Shown: one piece after another, positions 11,704 through 23,716 of the stretch
How positions within the stretch are numbered: the stretch's first letter is position 1
Layout: every line of letters starts with the position of its first letter
Origin: Chamaecrista fasciculata
Lineage: Eukaryota > Streptophyta > Magnoliopsida > Fabales > Fabaceae
Reading direction: 5' to 3'
NCBI GenBank assembly: GCA_003254925.1
Contig: QANZ01011582.1
Span: forward strand, 203,826-267,825
Length of the DNA: 64,000 bases
Program-made: the position numbers and the translations under genes
Notes under the pieces: model-generated
The model's database searches: none
Told to the model about the DNA's origin: nothing
Seen by the model: the letters and a program-made list of their open reading frames with translations, nothing else

Positions 11704-14350
11704 AATTATACATTCATGAATTTCTTAACCTGCTTATCCTGAGGCATGGCTGATTCTCTTTATCGAATCAAGTGTATAATAGCAAATTTTGATGGGAAAA
11801 TTGTGCAATTATTCATGATAGAATCGCAATTTTCCAATTCTACAATTTTGCTAAAAAAAATTGTGATTCTATCATTTTTCTCTCTCCATCACAAAAAAAG
11901 GTTCTTTTCTTTAGCTTTTGCTTCTAGGTGAAAATGGGGATATATATATAGACATGGATTAACTTCTGTTTTCTATATCTTTTTTTACTTTTTATTTTGG
12001 CTTCAATACAGATGAATGAACCTACTTTGTATTGTTGGTAAATGATTCCTCTTGAGTTTAATGTACTCTGTTGGATAAAGTTGTTTATAGAAAACCATTA
12101 CTAATACTCTTATAAGTTCAAAGTTCAAACCCTTTTGTTTTTGTATCTGTGATGAGAAGACATGAACCTAAACAGAGAAAATGATGCAGAAGATGCATTT
12201 CAAAGTTCCATTAGTTGTATATTAGTGTTATGTTGATTTTAGCTGCTTAAGTAAAGGCAAATCTTGATAAAACAATGTGGTATAGCATTGAACATAGGTT
12301 ACTTGGATTCTTAGACTTTAGCACAGAATGATTTCAATGTTCCATATTGAACTTCATAAGTGTCATAGAATGATTTCAGTTCATTCTTCTAGGATTAACT
12401 TCACTGAAGTTTGATTGTCATTTTTAATCTTGGTGAACTGACATACCTGCAAGGTATTATGAAATTTGCTATAGTTTCTACTGATAGGGAGTTGGGTGGT
12501 GCAAATTTGCTATAATCTCTACTGCAAGGTATTTTTACTTTCTTTTTAGTTTTTAATTATTCAATCCTTAGTTCTGATTTCCTCTTCTGACGTCTTTTCA
12601 GAGGTATCGACTTGAATTCTCTGTAGCTTTTCTGTCTCCAGTTCAACTTAATTGTAGTTCTGCAAGTTCTTTTTCTCTTTCGGGCTTGAAACCCGTATCT
12701 TCTGATTCTGTGCCATGCCTGTCTCTTAATATGATTCTTCTTTCATTTAAAGACTTCTACTGTTTTTGAAGATAATTAACAAATTCAGATTGAAATGGTA
12801 TTTGTGCTAAAAGGAATTATTAGCGTAAGTTATTAACTGATGTCAAGCAGTGTAGGTTTGGTCCCTAAGTCGTTGCATCAAGTAACAGAGAAACTAAAGT
12901 TGCTAAACATGAAAAGGCATATATAGTACAAGCTTCAATTCAGTTTGACCTTTAGCTAACCAGAGTTTTCAATGTGCTTAATAGTCTTCTGGGTTTTGTT
13001 GCTTAATAGTCTTCTGGGTTTACAATGTGCTGAACTTTTCTTTGAAAAAATAACAAAGACAGATTGTGATCAGGGGTAGTAATATTCCATAATGTGCTTG
13101 ACAATGAATACAATGTTGGTGGTGCTCAAATCAGAATTGAAGGTGTATATATATGGCCTTTTAGACAGCTTCGCCTGGTAGCCAACAGGTGAGCTTTCAT
13201 GGATATAACCAATATGATATGCAGGTTATGTTTATAGGATTCCTTACTGCATTCATTTATGCTTTATTCAACACTAATATATCTGTCTTTTCAAATAAGC
13301 CAATAAATTTTACTTTGGAATTTTTACTTTCTGTTTAGTTTTTAATCATTGATTCCTTAGTTTTGATTTCAACTTCTGATTTAATTTTGGAAGAGGTGGA
13401 TCTTGGAAAGTTGAAACTCAAGGAGAAGCTACCTCTCTGAATCAGTCCTGTAATGATAAAGGTAATAACTACCTTCAAGTATATTATTAAAATCCCATTA
13501 TCATGCAGTAGTCAATCCTTGATCCTCTCTTCAAATCTGCTCTCTCTGATGGGTGCTTAAAATATTTGGTAATGTTAAACATTAAGTGTTTAAAATATTT
13601 AAACTCATATATAATCATAGGACCTTTTATGTTAGTTACTGTAATAGATTTGAATTTTGTCTTAAGTTTGATGTTGAGCTATGCTGTACATTTATTAGAT
13701 TACTTTTATTGCAAAAAACATGTTTGACCTTCTTATTAGATTTTCTTCCGTTTAAAAAATAATTTGTCGTTAATTTTTCTTTTCTTACTGATTAAAGTGT
13801 GAGTTGTGAGGTTTATTTTCTATTTTTTTGTTCTTCTTAAGTAATGATTGCTTAAATTTAGATTAGTATGGTAGAGTTATATTGAAATGCCATAAAGTCT
13901 CCAACTTTTTTGTTGATGACTTTTACAGTTTAGTGCTCTAAACTTTTTGAATTTTCTTATTATGTAGATTATATTTTATATTTTATTTGCACTTCAATGC
14001 AGCCCTCTTCAATTTTAGATATAAAATTCATAAATTATTAATGATGTTGTGGCCAATTCTGCAGGAGATGGTGGGTGGGTTTTTTAGTTGACATTTAGCA
14101 TGATGAAGGCCGCTATGATAAGATGAGAGAGGCATTATGTTGTAGACCTAAGTAAGAATGTTATCCGATTTTCTTTGTGCTGATTGATGACAAAGCAAGC
14201 ATATTGATTTTACAGTTCAGACCCTTTCCTTGACAGTAATATTGTGAAATTGTAGATATTGTAAAAATTGTCGGACTGTTATTACTTTATTTGTTGATTT
14301 ACAAGTTATATTTTGAGAATTCCCAATCATAGAAATTGACGAAAAAAAAC
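11704..14350. other. non-coding stretch, possible further captured fragments
   Basis: AT-rich sequence with only short frames. A piece near 13395-13460 resembles an exon end but is not identifiable. No repeats with clear termini were seen. Confidence 0.35.
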
Positions 14351-14378
14351 TCATGCAAGCGCACGGGTCTCATAGTAG
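14351..14378 (+). mobile_element. Helitron-like 3' terminus (decayed)
   Basis: The sequence 'tgcaagcgcacgggtctcatagtag|tt' closely parallels the cleaner terminus at 45533-45562 ('tgcaacgcacgggtcctatagctag|tt'). The hairpin arm and the terminal CTAG are mutated (to GTAG). This suggests that the region to its left, including the carboxypeptidase exons, is an old non-autonomous Helitron. The 5' end (TC after A) was not located. Confidence 0.45.
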
Positions 14379-14499
14379 TTATAACTAATGAAGTGCTCAA
14401 AATAACTGCTCCACTATATGCATGTTAAAATAAAGTTCTAATAATTTAAAAAGTAGGTGTGAGTAATAGTAAATAGAGTAAGCGTGTGGGACAATTCAT

Positions 14500-14690
14500 C
14501 ATAACTAAAAATATGTCATACTTAAAGCCAACCTGCATGTGTGGCCCAAAACTGTTACTTTTTGAGTCATTCAATTTGAATGGGGAATGGGTGGATGAGT
14601 TCTGACTTTTCACAAAGAAAGAAAAAAGTGGGGGTGAATGAATGAGAGTGAGGTGGTCTCTAAGATTGTTTCTAAAAATTTTGTAGAACT
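14500..14690 (+). repeat. copy of UGT downstream flank
   Basis: Begins 'aaaatatgtcatacttaaagcc' and runs through 'gtgggggtgaatgaatg'. It is clearly homologous to 49240-49420, which lies downstream of the second UGT copy, and more weakly to 62180-62360. The similarity with 49240 continues to about 15530 ('aaattacttactttat'). It implies that another UGT-flank unit once lay here. Confidence 0.65.
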
Positions 14691-15534
14691 GTTTTTTGAT
14701 GTGTGTCTTTGTAATATAGGATATCTAGTTTTCATCTTTTATGTGTTGTCTAGAAAACTTTTTTTTCTTTTCTTTTATTATTATAATATATTTTGTAGAG
14801 CGTATAACTAGGTTTATATTGTTAGTTTTATGTCTTACTTGGTCTCTTTTTTTTTTTTGCCAGAATGTCTTACTTGGTCTCTAAATTGTATGACTTAGTG
14901 TCATTTATCTCATCAACGAAGAACTATATTTTTGATAAAAAAAAACTAAAATCGGACTTTTCAATAAATTAAAAAAGTAATTATTTTACAAGGATAAAAT
15001 CCATTGAACTTGATGATATAATACATAATAATTTTTAATTAGTTTTAATATAAATAATATATAAAATATAAATATTATAATTATAATAATAAAAATAGTT
15101 ATAATTAATAGTTTACTTAAAATAATTAATATTACAATACAATAATTTATATAGAAGGATTAAAATTGATAACAAAATAATTTTTGAGATTAAATAGAGA
15201 CAAAAATATTAGGGATTAAATTGAGGAAAAAACTCTTTAATGGATTATATTGAAAAATTATTAATACATGAAGGGTCAAAATAGAATTTTTAATATTTTA
15301 ATTCAACTAAACAATTTTTTAAGGGTTCACCAATCCAACCTAGTTTGGACGGTTTCCAATTATTTTTGTTAATCTGATCCAACTGTCCAAAATGGTTTTT
15401 AAAGTCGAACTAACCCGATTTTTCTTTAATCTATTTAACTGTTAGACTGGTCGAGTCCTTCAGGTGTGACAATATCGAGTCTTTAAACTATAAATTACTT
15501 ACTTTATCTATATACACACACTCATAATCATATA

Positions 15535-15868
15535 CTAGAGGTTTTGCGTGCCCTAACGGACATGTAAATATGTATGTAAAATATAAAATTATTTAAAAAT
15601 AATTTGTTAAGAAAGAATATCACATGGTACCAAAGTGTCACTTTTTAAATCATTAGGTACTAAAGTAAAATATAACCAAACTATAAGATACCAAAGTGTA
15701 ATTTACCCTTTTTTCATGAAACTTAAAATATTAATAAAAATCAAAAGTAACTTGTATGGGGTGAAACTTGAGAGAACGTATGTGGGTGATTTCTTTTTCT
15801 TTTTTAATTTTTTAATTCAATAATTTTGACCAACCATAAAGAGGTGGAGCCATATAATATAGTATAGA
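15535..15868 (-). mobile_element. small non-autonomous Helitron
   Basis: On the minus strand it starts TCTATACTATATTATATGG at 15868 and ends in CTAG at 15535, with a now imperfect hairpin (GCGTGCCC/CGGACATG) just before the end. The flanking bases are A at the 5' side and T at the 3' side, as expected for Helitron insertion between A and T with no duplication. A sister element lies at 38470-38649. A fragment of the 22232-type MULE right end (about 15615-15708, 'ataccaaagtgtaatttaccc') is embedded in it. Confidence 0.7.
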
Positions 15869-16089
15869 TATATATATATATATATAATGTGTTTGACAAA
15901 TATTTTGAAATTAGTAGTTCAAATTCAAAACTTTTTATTACTTATATTTCTATTGTAAATAATTAATAGCTATACTTATTTATAAATTGTTTATAGAAAA
16001 AAGAAATGCAAATAGACTTTTTACCTATGGCATAATAGCAATAGTTCCTTCAACTATAAGCCTAACAAATAACCCTCTTTCAATTAAAG

Positions 16090-16470
16090 TTTAATTGAAA
16101 AAGATCATGAAAAATGGGTTATGGGATTGGGTAGATGAGATTGCTTATTAAGTTATGTGTGTGAAACAATATGAAAAATTGCTTATTAGGTGATGTGTGT
16201 GAAACAATATGCTGAGTCGACAAGCTAATTAGATATAACTTATAAGTGTTAGTCAATTAGTGATAAGTAAAGGTTTGCAGTTTATAGGAATTATCCGCCC
16301 ATATTCTTAAGAGACATAATAATCTGCATTTCTGTCTTTTTAAAATGGGTTATGGGATTGGGTAGATGAAATTGGGGCCGAAACGTTTATGGAATTAAGA
16401 CATAGAAAGTGGGCCTTAAGGTAAAAAAATATCTTGGACCTTTTAGGTATTGACGCTTGACTTTTTTATT
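16090..16470 (+). repeat. segmental duplicate block (partner 35355-35715)
   Basis: The sequence from 'attgggtagatga' through 'caatatgctgagtcgacaagctaattagatataa' to 'ggtaaaaaaatatcttggacc' matches 35355-35715 with small indels. It contains its own short internal duplication ('gtgtgtgaaacaatatg' twice). It marks the left part of the larger duplication that also includes the two UGT copies. Confidence 0.8.
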
Positions 16471-17113
16471 GGCCTCTTCCTTTTCCGTAGATTTTTTTTT
16501 TTTGTTAATGAAAGACAAAACTTTCTCTGCTATGGTTGGAGCTAAGATTTCTTTTTTTATTTTCATATATTATTTGTAGTATGTTTTCAAGAGTACTTGA
16601 TAATAGTGACAATGTTACAGCTGTGCTTGGCGGTAGGGACACGAGACATGCATGGGACACGAAATATATAGATACGGACACATCAACATATTAAATTCTT
16701 AAAATTATATGATACGACACAACACATATATATATATAAATAATTTAAAATTTATAAATTTTAATAATAACTTTAAAAATTACAATATCTATATATTCAT
16801 AATATATGCTATATGAGTCATTATTTTTTATGATTTGTTATATTAAAGTTACAAAAATTAATTTTATATTCTGAAACTTATAAATATGTGTCGTAATATT
16901 GGTGTTGTTCAAGTGTCATGTTTCAAACCTTACAATTAGCACCGATGGTTTCTTGAGATTCATTACTCATTTTTGTGCATGGGAATGACTTTGGTAATCA
17001 AATATGTGAGTCATTAATATTAACTAGAGTTGCTATTTGTGTTTTGCCTCAGGTCAAACCATGATCTTTATGAGGAAGCATCCTGTCTTATATGTGCTTG
17101 CTCACGGTGAAAC
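16471..17113. other. AT-rich non-coding, duplicated block continues
   Basis: No gene was seen. The part at 16640-16930 ('gggacacgaaatatatagatacggacac...') has a diverged partner at 36090-36235 and 36790-36900, where a MULE has since inserted. Confidence 0.5.
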
Positions 17114-17541
17114 TGATATGAGTATAAATTCTTAGAAGAACCACATCTCAAAAATTAGCTGTTGAAGTTAGAGAACAGAAGGCCTTATATAGTGCTTTAA
17201 CCTCAACTAACTATTCGATGTGAGATTAGTATCATTACATACCCCTTCGAAAGTCGACTTTTACGGCGGCCCACACTATCGATACTAGTCCATTGTTAGC
17301 TCTTTCCACTTTTGGCGCCTTCATACAACTTCCAATATTCGGCACGATGCATTGTACGTACCTTTATCCAGCCTATAGGTCGCTTTTTCCGTGTCGGTCG
17401 GCTCTCAATAAAAGCACAAATTAATACGAGTATAAGCCCTTAAGAGAATCACATCCCAAAAGCTAACTGTTGAAGTTGGAGAGCCCAATGCCTTATATAA
17501 TCCTTAACCTCAACTAACTATCCGATGTGAGACTCGTATCA
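17114..17541 (-). mobile_element. TRIM-like miniature LTR retroelement
   Basis: Two direct repeats of about 120 bp, 17114-17234 and 17422-17541, share TGATATGAGTATAA/TAATACGAGTATAA starts and ACTATYCGATGTGAGA ends finishing in TATCA. They enclose only about 187 bp without coding capacity. Flanks GAAAC and GAAAA are a near-perfect 5-bp duplication. On the minus strand a purine-rich AAGGGGTATG lies beside the 17234 repeat, so the element probably reads leftwards. A primer-binding site was not certain. Confidence 0.65.
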
Positions 17542-18483
17542 GAAAAACTGCCTCCATTTACCACACCCGTTAGTTTTGGTTTACCATTTACGTTCTCTTA
17601 ACAATGCTGAAATCATTAAATCTATCAACCTATCATGACATGTACGTACAGGTTTTATTTTTTGGGTTTATTTTTGTAAGGAGCCCATGCATTTTAGCAT
17701 TTATGAATTTACTTGTTAGGCCATTGTTTCCTGTGCTAATTATGCCATTATTGATTGATATGAGCAAGTTTGCGCATGCACTTCTCATCTCATATAAATT
17801 AATTTTCCTTCAACAATAAATTAAAACAAAGAATTCTCTAGATCTGTAGTTATCTGTAACATGAATCAATTAGATCTAAGGTCAAAAGTCATGTGACCAT
17901 CATAGGATGCCTAATCAGTTGGTAATTATATGTTGGAATGGTATCCTAAACCAATCTGGCAAAGCAGGTGACTTTGACTATTATAAGCATGCATGCTGGC
18001 CTTTGAATCAACTGGCCCCTTCTGTTTGTGGTTGTGGGTTTGTCTGACTTTAATTTGGAACAGTTGACATCCACTTAAAAGTTAAAACTGTAAATTACTT
18101 TTTTAAAAGTTCGACAAAAAAAAAGTTGTTTTTTAAAAGAAAACAAAAAACAAAGTAACTTTTACAAAATCATATATATAAAGGAGTTTTTGTGGGGCGG
18201 TTTCGGCAATTTTAAACAAAATTTTTAATCAAATCGCTCATATTAATTTGAGGTAATTTTTAATCAAATAGTTAAAAATAATTTGTTTAATCAGATCAAA
18301 CCAAACCAAAACAATAAATAAATAGTTTGGATAGTCTGTTTGAGCGATTAAAAAATTTATTAGTTGTTTTTATTATTAACTATAAAATTAGAAAGAAAAA
18401 AAATAATTTTTTGAGTGATAAGTATAATTTATAGAATAGATAAAAAAATAATAGATAAGATTAGAAGTTTAAAAAGATAAAAT
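17542..18483. other. non-coding, AT-rich
   Basis: A 71-codon frame at 17604-17819 is rich in hydrophobic residues but has no family features and no supporting splice context. No other structure was recognised. Confidence 0.45.
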
Positions 18484-18983
18484 CAGTGTTGTCATAACCG
18501 AACCGGACAAAGACTCGGACAAGTGTTCGGTTCACGGTCGGATCGGTTGAATCGGTCGGACCGGATGTTTGGACCGGATGACGCAATAAATAATTATTTT
18601 TAATATATTAAATATAAACCCTCTATATTTTTTTTTGGGTCTAAGAGATGCATTAAATTTATTAATTTATTAGATAAGTAAAACAATTGGTAAGAGATAG
18701 CTAATAGAGCCTCACAGTTGGGATGGTAAAGGTGCTGGGAGTGTGAAGAAAGGGCATGGGTTCGATCCCTACAAGGCTTAAAACGATTTTTTGTAAAAAA
18801 AATTGAGAACCGCCGGTCCGGTCCAGCGGTTGGATCCGGTTTTCCGGTTCTTGGCCGGTTATTTCCGGTCCAATCCGGTCCAACCATCATTCCGGTTCAA
18901 ATGGTTGAACCAACTCGCTTGTGTCTTCGGGTAGCGGTCCAACCGGTCCGACCGGCCGGTCCGGTCCGGTTTTCACATCACTG
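18484..18983. mobile_element. non-autonomous hAT element (copy 1)
   Basis: 500-bp element starting CAGTGTTGTCATAACCG and ending CGGTTTTCACATCACTG, with long GC-rich subterminal inverted repeats built from ACCGG/CCGGT motifs. A perfect 8-bp target-site duplication GATAAAAT lies at 18476-18483 and 18984-18991, as expected for hAT transposition. A second copy at 23717-24148 is almost identical. Older relatives lie at 40174-40650 and 55987-56515. The middle carries a tRNA-like segment, listed separately. The GC-rich ends contrast sharply with the AT-rich surroundings. Confidence 0.88.
18694..18785 (+). repeat. tRNA-like (SINE-type) segment inside hAT element
   Basis: GGTTCGATCCC at 18759-18769 matches the RNA polymerase III B-box consensus. 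TAGCTAATAGAG at about 18698 is a fair A box some 60 bp upstream. The segment is present in both near-identical hAT copies but absent from the related element at 40174-40650, so it was probably gained inside the lineage. In the other copy the B box has decayed to AGTTTGATCCC. No cloverleaf for a functional tRNA could be folded by eye. Confidence 0.45.
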
Positions 18984-18991
18984 GATAAAAT

Positions 18992-20216
18992 TATATGACG
19001 AAAATTAGTAATTAGTTACTGTCTGAAGTAAACAATTTTTATGATTCAACAATTTAAGATGACATATTAAAAAAAATATGATAAAATCAAATAATGATAA
19101 AAAAGTAATAACTTTTTTTATCAAACATAATTATATATAACACAATATAAGTAAAGAAAAAAATTTAACGGTACAGTTAATTGAATGTCTAAATTGTTAA
19201 TCGAACCAAATTATTCAATTTAATGCATTTTTAACCAAACCAAACCGCTCTTTAATCAATTTAGTTAAGTTATTGTTTGATTTGGATTAGTCGAATTGAT
19301 ATAGTTTGATTTTGAACACTCCAATATATATATATCTTGAAATATTTCTTTGAAAACCAATAATTTTTGTAGGTATACCTTTGAGTTTTTCTCATCTATC
19401 CGTTGAACGATCTAGACGAAGACTAATCTTATTTGGTTAAGAACGAACAATTAAAATCTTTTTAACAATATCGACTCAAAGACTTAAACTTATATGCCTC
19501 AATTTAAAGTGTAACTCGTTTATTCTACACCAAATATTTATGGGTGAAAATCAATAATCAATAATCAATAATTTAAATACAAAGTAAAAGTAAAAGTAGA
19601 AGTAAGATCAATTTAATGTTTATATGGGTTCGAGGAAAATTTGATGATTTATCACCACAAAAGCATAACGCGCGTGACCATTAAAAGTAGAAGTAAGATC
19701 AATTTATTAATGTTTTTATGGGTTCGAGGAAAATTTGATGATTTATCACCACAAAAGCATGACGCGCCTGACCATTAGGCTCTTGTTTTTTGGAGTAATG
19801 CATTATCGTTGTTAAAAAATAATATTACACGGCCTCTAATTGTTGCAGGTACTAGGTACTAGTTCACTCATGTTTGTGCAATTTTATTCCAATTCTTTGG
19901 AAATGAATTTACAGTTCAAGTATGGTTGAATTATGCTTTATTAATTATTGGATGAGGTGAATAATAATTAATCTATTTCTTTTTAGATTAAATCAATGAT
20001 TTGGATACATACTTCATCCTCTCATAATTTAATTGAATCATTCCTGTATGCTTTGCATCAATGAGGGCATGGGTTCAAATTAGTACCCAAAGAAAAGAAT
20101 TGTGGCAGGTTGACACATTGACCATATAAATATCTAAGGTTTTTAAAATTAGACCGGTCATTGAATCAACTAAAGTAGTAGTTAAGGTTTAATGGTTGAC
20201 TGCACTCGTCGCTAGG
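18992..20216. other. degenerate duplicated non-coding block
   Basis: Partner segments exist at 37010-38100 ('ccaaaccgctctttaatcaatttag', 'gtctagacgaagactaat', 'gatgatttatcaccacaaaa', 'aagaattgtggcaggttgacacattga'). Within it 19587-19682 and 19683-19780 are a tandem duplication of about 97 bp ('gggttcgaggaaaatttgatg' in both). No gene was seen. Confidence 0.6.
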
Positions 20217-21570
20217 TGGTCAAAAATACCGGAATTAATGCACTATAGTGGTGCAATCCGAGTCGATCTTTCGAGGAACATTTGTGCAAAGTTTAAAAGC
20301 AACGATACCAAATTATCACTAATCGAGTGAAAGCAACGGAAATTTGTTCTGAGTGATTATCTATGACCTAAAACAATAATTAAACAAAGCAATAAATCTT
20401 TTTGGATTTTTGATTAAAAGGAATAAATTGAAAGAAATAATAATAAACGAGTTGATTAACCAAATAGAGAAAGCACCCGACAGAGCAATTGGATTAAGCA
20501 ATCATCACTACTAAAGATAAATTGAATATTCCCACACAAATCGTCCTAAGATAGTCACTAATAACTCAATGACCTAGATCAACAACCCTATCATGCAAAC
20601 ACCTTAAACAAGATAGATCCACAATAAGAATTGAAAACTTTATTAAATTGATGATAAAAGAAAATCAGGAAACATAATCTTTATAACAATAACCATTGTC
20701 AAAGCTATATCTATAATTATAACCAAATTAGTATAAACTCTAGGGTTACAATCAAGATATAATTGAAAGAATTAAAACCAAGTTCTTAATCAAGAAACAA
20801 GAATTAGATTTGCAACTAGTTCTTAGGTTCAACTAGAAAATAAGAACAAGAAGAGAAAACCCTAATTCTAGTGTGAGAAAAACTCCCTATGTGAAACCCT
20901 AGCTCATGCTTTGCTCCAATGCTCCTCCGGGTATGAGTGTTTAGCCGCTTATGGTGGACAGATGAATAACTTCAGAGTTGGCTGCCATGACTCCACAAAA
21001 AGCTTCCCGAGAAGATGAGAATGGCTAACCGAGATACAGAATGTGTAAAACTCTCTCTAAGCAAGTGTGTACTCTCCAACTGACCTCCAGACCTCTCATA
21101 TATGAAATTTTCGGCCTCTCCCTAGAAAATCTAGGTCAGAATCATCAAAATCGGGCTTGAGCCTAATTAATTAAAATTAGCCGCAAATCATGCCGCGGAC
21201 CATGTCGCGGCCTTCTCCACGGCTTGCTCCACGGCATGATCTGGAAAATTGTTGAAACTGTGCGATTTGGTCTTTGACTTGTCTCCAAACATCCCTGAGC
21301 CTTCCTCGAAGTATTTCAGCACTTTGGACTTCATTTAAAACCTATCAAGAACATCGAGAAACTAAGTAAATTCTCTGGATAACGAGGATCAATCAAATAA
21401 TAAAGATTAAACCCGAGAAACTACACAATTAATCACAAAATAGTCCAAATAATCATCAAACCTCAAGGCATCATATTTTATCATAAAAGTACATAAAGAC
21501 ATGCAATTGAATCCCAAATGAATATAAAATGCCCTAAAATATCACTAAAATATATGATGAAATATGGTCA
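20217..21570 (-). mobile_element. possible solo LTR / retroelement remnant
   Basis: A 1.35-kb block distinct from its surroundings begins TGGTCAAAAATACC and ends ATATGGTCA, so it has TG...CA-type, mutually inverted termini. It has a GC-rich island (ccgcggaccatgtcgcgg) near 21190 and no coding frame. It interrupts the duplicated block structure, since its flanks join sequence of the 38-kb paralogous region. I could not find a matching target-site duplication, so the borders are tentative. Confidence 0.35.
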
Positions 21571-22231
21571 AATCAATGGTCTAATCGAGGTTCAACTGGA
21601 ATCGGACCATTAATAATTAAATAAATTAAAAAAAAATTATTTAATTTAATATAATAAAAATATACTAATAAATATTTAAAATATATAATAAACTCTTTAA
21701 ATTTAAGCTTGAATGAGTAAGAAAGCGTTTGGCCAACAGAAAGAAGAGTAAGAAAGTGAAAACTAGGAGGATAAAAGATAAAATATTGAAGTGAAAACTA
21801 CTAAGTAGTATATTATTTTGATATAAATCTAATAAGAAAAAAAATCCTTTAAAATAACATCATTTTAATCTAAAAATGTTTTTAAAAAAAAAGACAAAAA
21901 AAATCATGAACCGTTTCAACCCCAAACCTGTTCGGTTCAGGACGAATTTCCTAATTTTTGACCAATTCTTGATCAAGTCAGTTTTGTGGACAACTCGAAC
22001 TAGAACACCAGCCAATCCAATCCCATTTTTTAAACCGAGGAAATATCTCATAAACAAACAAATTGGCTTGACCCAATGCAAAATTGATTTATGATTTGAT
22101 TTGGATCAAATTAAATAATTGAAGGTGAAAATACAATTTCAATTTTTTTTTTGTGTCCGGAGTAAGTTGAAATCCAATATTTTATTTACTTTTGTTGCAA
22201 TTTTGATCTTCTAATTACTTTATTTTTTTAA
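21571..22231. other. degenerate duplicated block, no gene
   Basis: Contains 'atctcataaacaaacaaattggcttgacccaatgcaaaattga', one of at least five dispersed copies of this phrase (also near 23120, 25035, 38095 and 40125). Opposing frames of about 72 codons here are not credible genes. Confidence 0.55.
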
Positions 22232-22630
22232 GGGTAAATTACACTTTGGTACCCTGTGGTTTGAAACTTGACACTTTGGTACCCTGTGGTATTCTCCATT
22301 AACACTTTGGTACCCTTTGGAACTATTTTGTAATTTTAACCATAACAAATTTTGCAAAAATTACATATTGACCCCAAAAAATTTTCAAAAAATTACAAAT
22401 AGGTCTCTGGATACATATTATATAGGGACTAAAATGAAAAATTTAAAATTTTTTTGGGGTCAATATGTAATTTTTGTAAAATTTATTATGGTTAAAATTA
22501 CAAAATAGCTCCAAAGGGTACCAAAGTGTTAATGGAGAATACCACAGGGTACCAAAGTGTCAAGTTTCAAACCACATGGTACCAAAGTGAAATAGGGTCA
22601 AACCACAAGATACCAAAGTGTAATTTACCC
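22232..22630. mobile_element. MULE-type MITE, 'TTTGGTACC' family
   Basis: 399-bp near-palindrome starting GGGTAAATTACACTTTGGTA, with the right end its inverted copy. The TIRs contain a short repeated phrase 'cactttggtaccctgtgg'. A perfect 9-bp duplication TTTTTTTAA lies at 22223-22231 and 22631-22639. Related members are 42456-43535 (full), 61994-62145 (left end only) and about 15615-15708 (right end only). The whole element could fold into one long hairpin. Confidence 0.88.
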
Positions 22631-22639
22631 TTTTTTTAA

Positions 22640-23269
22640 ATTTCACTCATTGATCCTAACAAGTTAATATGATTATATTTATTTCATTTTAAGTTTATAA
22701 GTGAAGAGTCTCAGACTACATATTATTTTTTGATGAATCACTTTTTTACTTAGTTGAAACTATCAAACATAATTAAATTGAAATCAAAAAGCAAGTTTTC
22801 ATTATCAACCGCATAAAGTTGGTCATGAATAGAGAAACATGTGGCTCAAATTATAAAATGAATAGTCTACTTTGAGAGCCTAACATTGTAAATTGATAAC
22901 TTCAACTAAACAAAAGATCGCAATCATTCATCAAAATAATTTCTCTCAATCCAATAACTTTAATTTGAATATAAGTAAAAGTAAAAGTCAAAATTTAATA
23001 TTTTTTATGGGTTGCAGGAAAAGTTGATGATCTATCACCTCAAAAAGCATGACATGTTTGGAGTTATGCAATTATTACAAGACATTGAATGGTCGCATGT
23101 TTGACACATTTTAACCATAGAAATATCTCATAAACAAAAAAATTGGCTACACAAATTGTTTTAGAATAAAATTTATGATTTTATTTGGATCAAATTAAAT
23201 AATTAAAGGTCAAAATACAATTTCAGTTTTTAATGTTTGGAGAAATTTGAAATCCAACATTTCATTTAC
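22640..23269. other. degenerate duplicated block, no gene
   Basis: Another copy of the block seen at 24795-25200 and 39575-40145 ('gttgatgatctatcacctcaaaaagcatgacat', 'attaaataattaaaggtcaaaatacaatttca'). It runs into the assembly gap. Confidence 0.6.
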
Positions 23270-23716
23270 NNNNNNNNNNNNNNNNNNNNNNNNNNNNNNN
23301 NNNNNNNNNNNNNNNNNNNNNNNNNNNNNNNNNNNNNNNNNNNNNNNNNNNNNNNNNNNNNNNNNNNNNNNNNNNNNNNNNNNNNNNNNNNNNNNNNNNN
23401 NNNNNNNNNNNNNNNNNNNNNNNNNNNNNNNNNNNNNNNNNNNNNNNNNNNNNNNNNNNNNNNNNNNNNNNNNNNNNNNNNNNNNNNNNNNNNNNNNNNN
23501 NNNNNNNNNNNNNNNNNNNNNNNNNNNNNNNNNNNNNNNNNNNNNNNNNNNNNNNNNNNNNNNNNNNNNNNNNNNNNNNNNNNNNNNNNNNNNNNNNNNN
23601 NNNNNNNNNNNNNNNNNNNNNNNNNNNNNNNNNNNNNNNNNNNNNNNNNNNNNNNNNNNNNNNNNNNNNNNNNNNNNNNNNNNNNNNNNNNNNNNNNNNN
23701 NNNNNNNNNNNNNNNN
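23270..23716. other. assembly gap (Ns)
   Basis: 447 unresolved bases. The gap hides the left end of the second hAT copy. Open frames spanning it are meaningless. Confidence 1.

Noticed and set aside
18698..18785. Functional tRNA gene
   Set aside because: The B box is good, but no acceptor stem or complete cloverleaf forms, and the second copy's B box has decayed.
18600..18890. Frames of 60-96 codons in the hAT element
   Set aside because: Composed of TIR and tRNA-like sequence; the same frames recur in the second copy only because the element is repeated.
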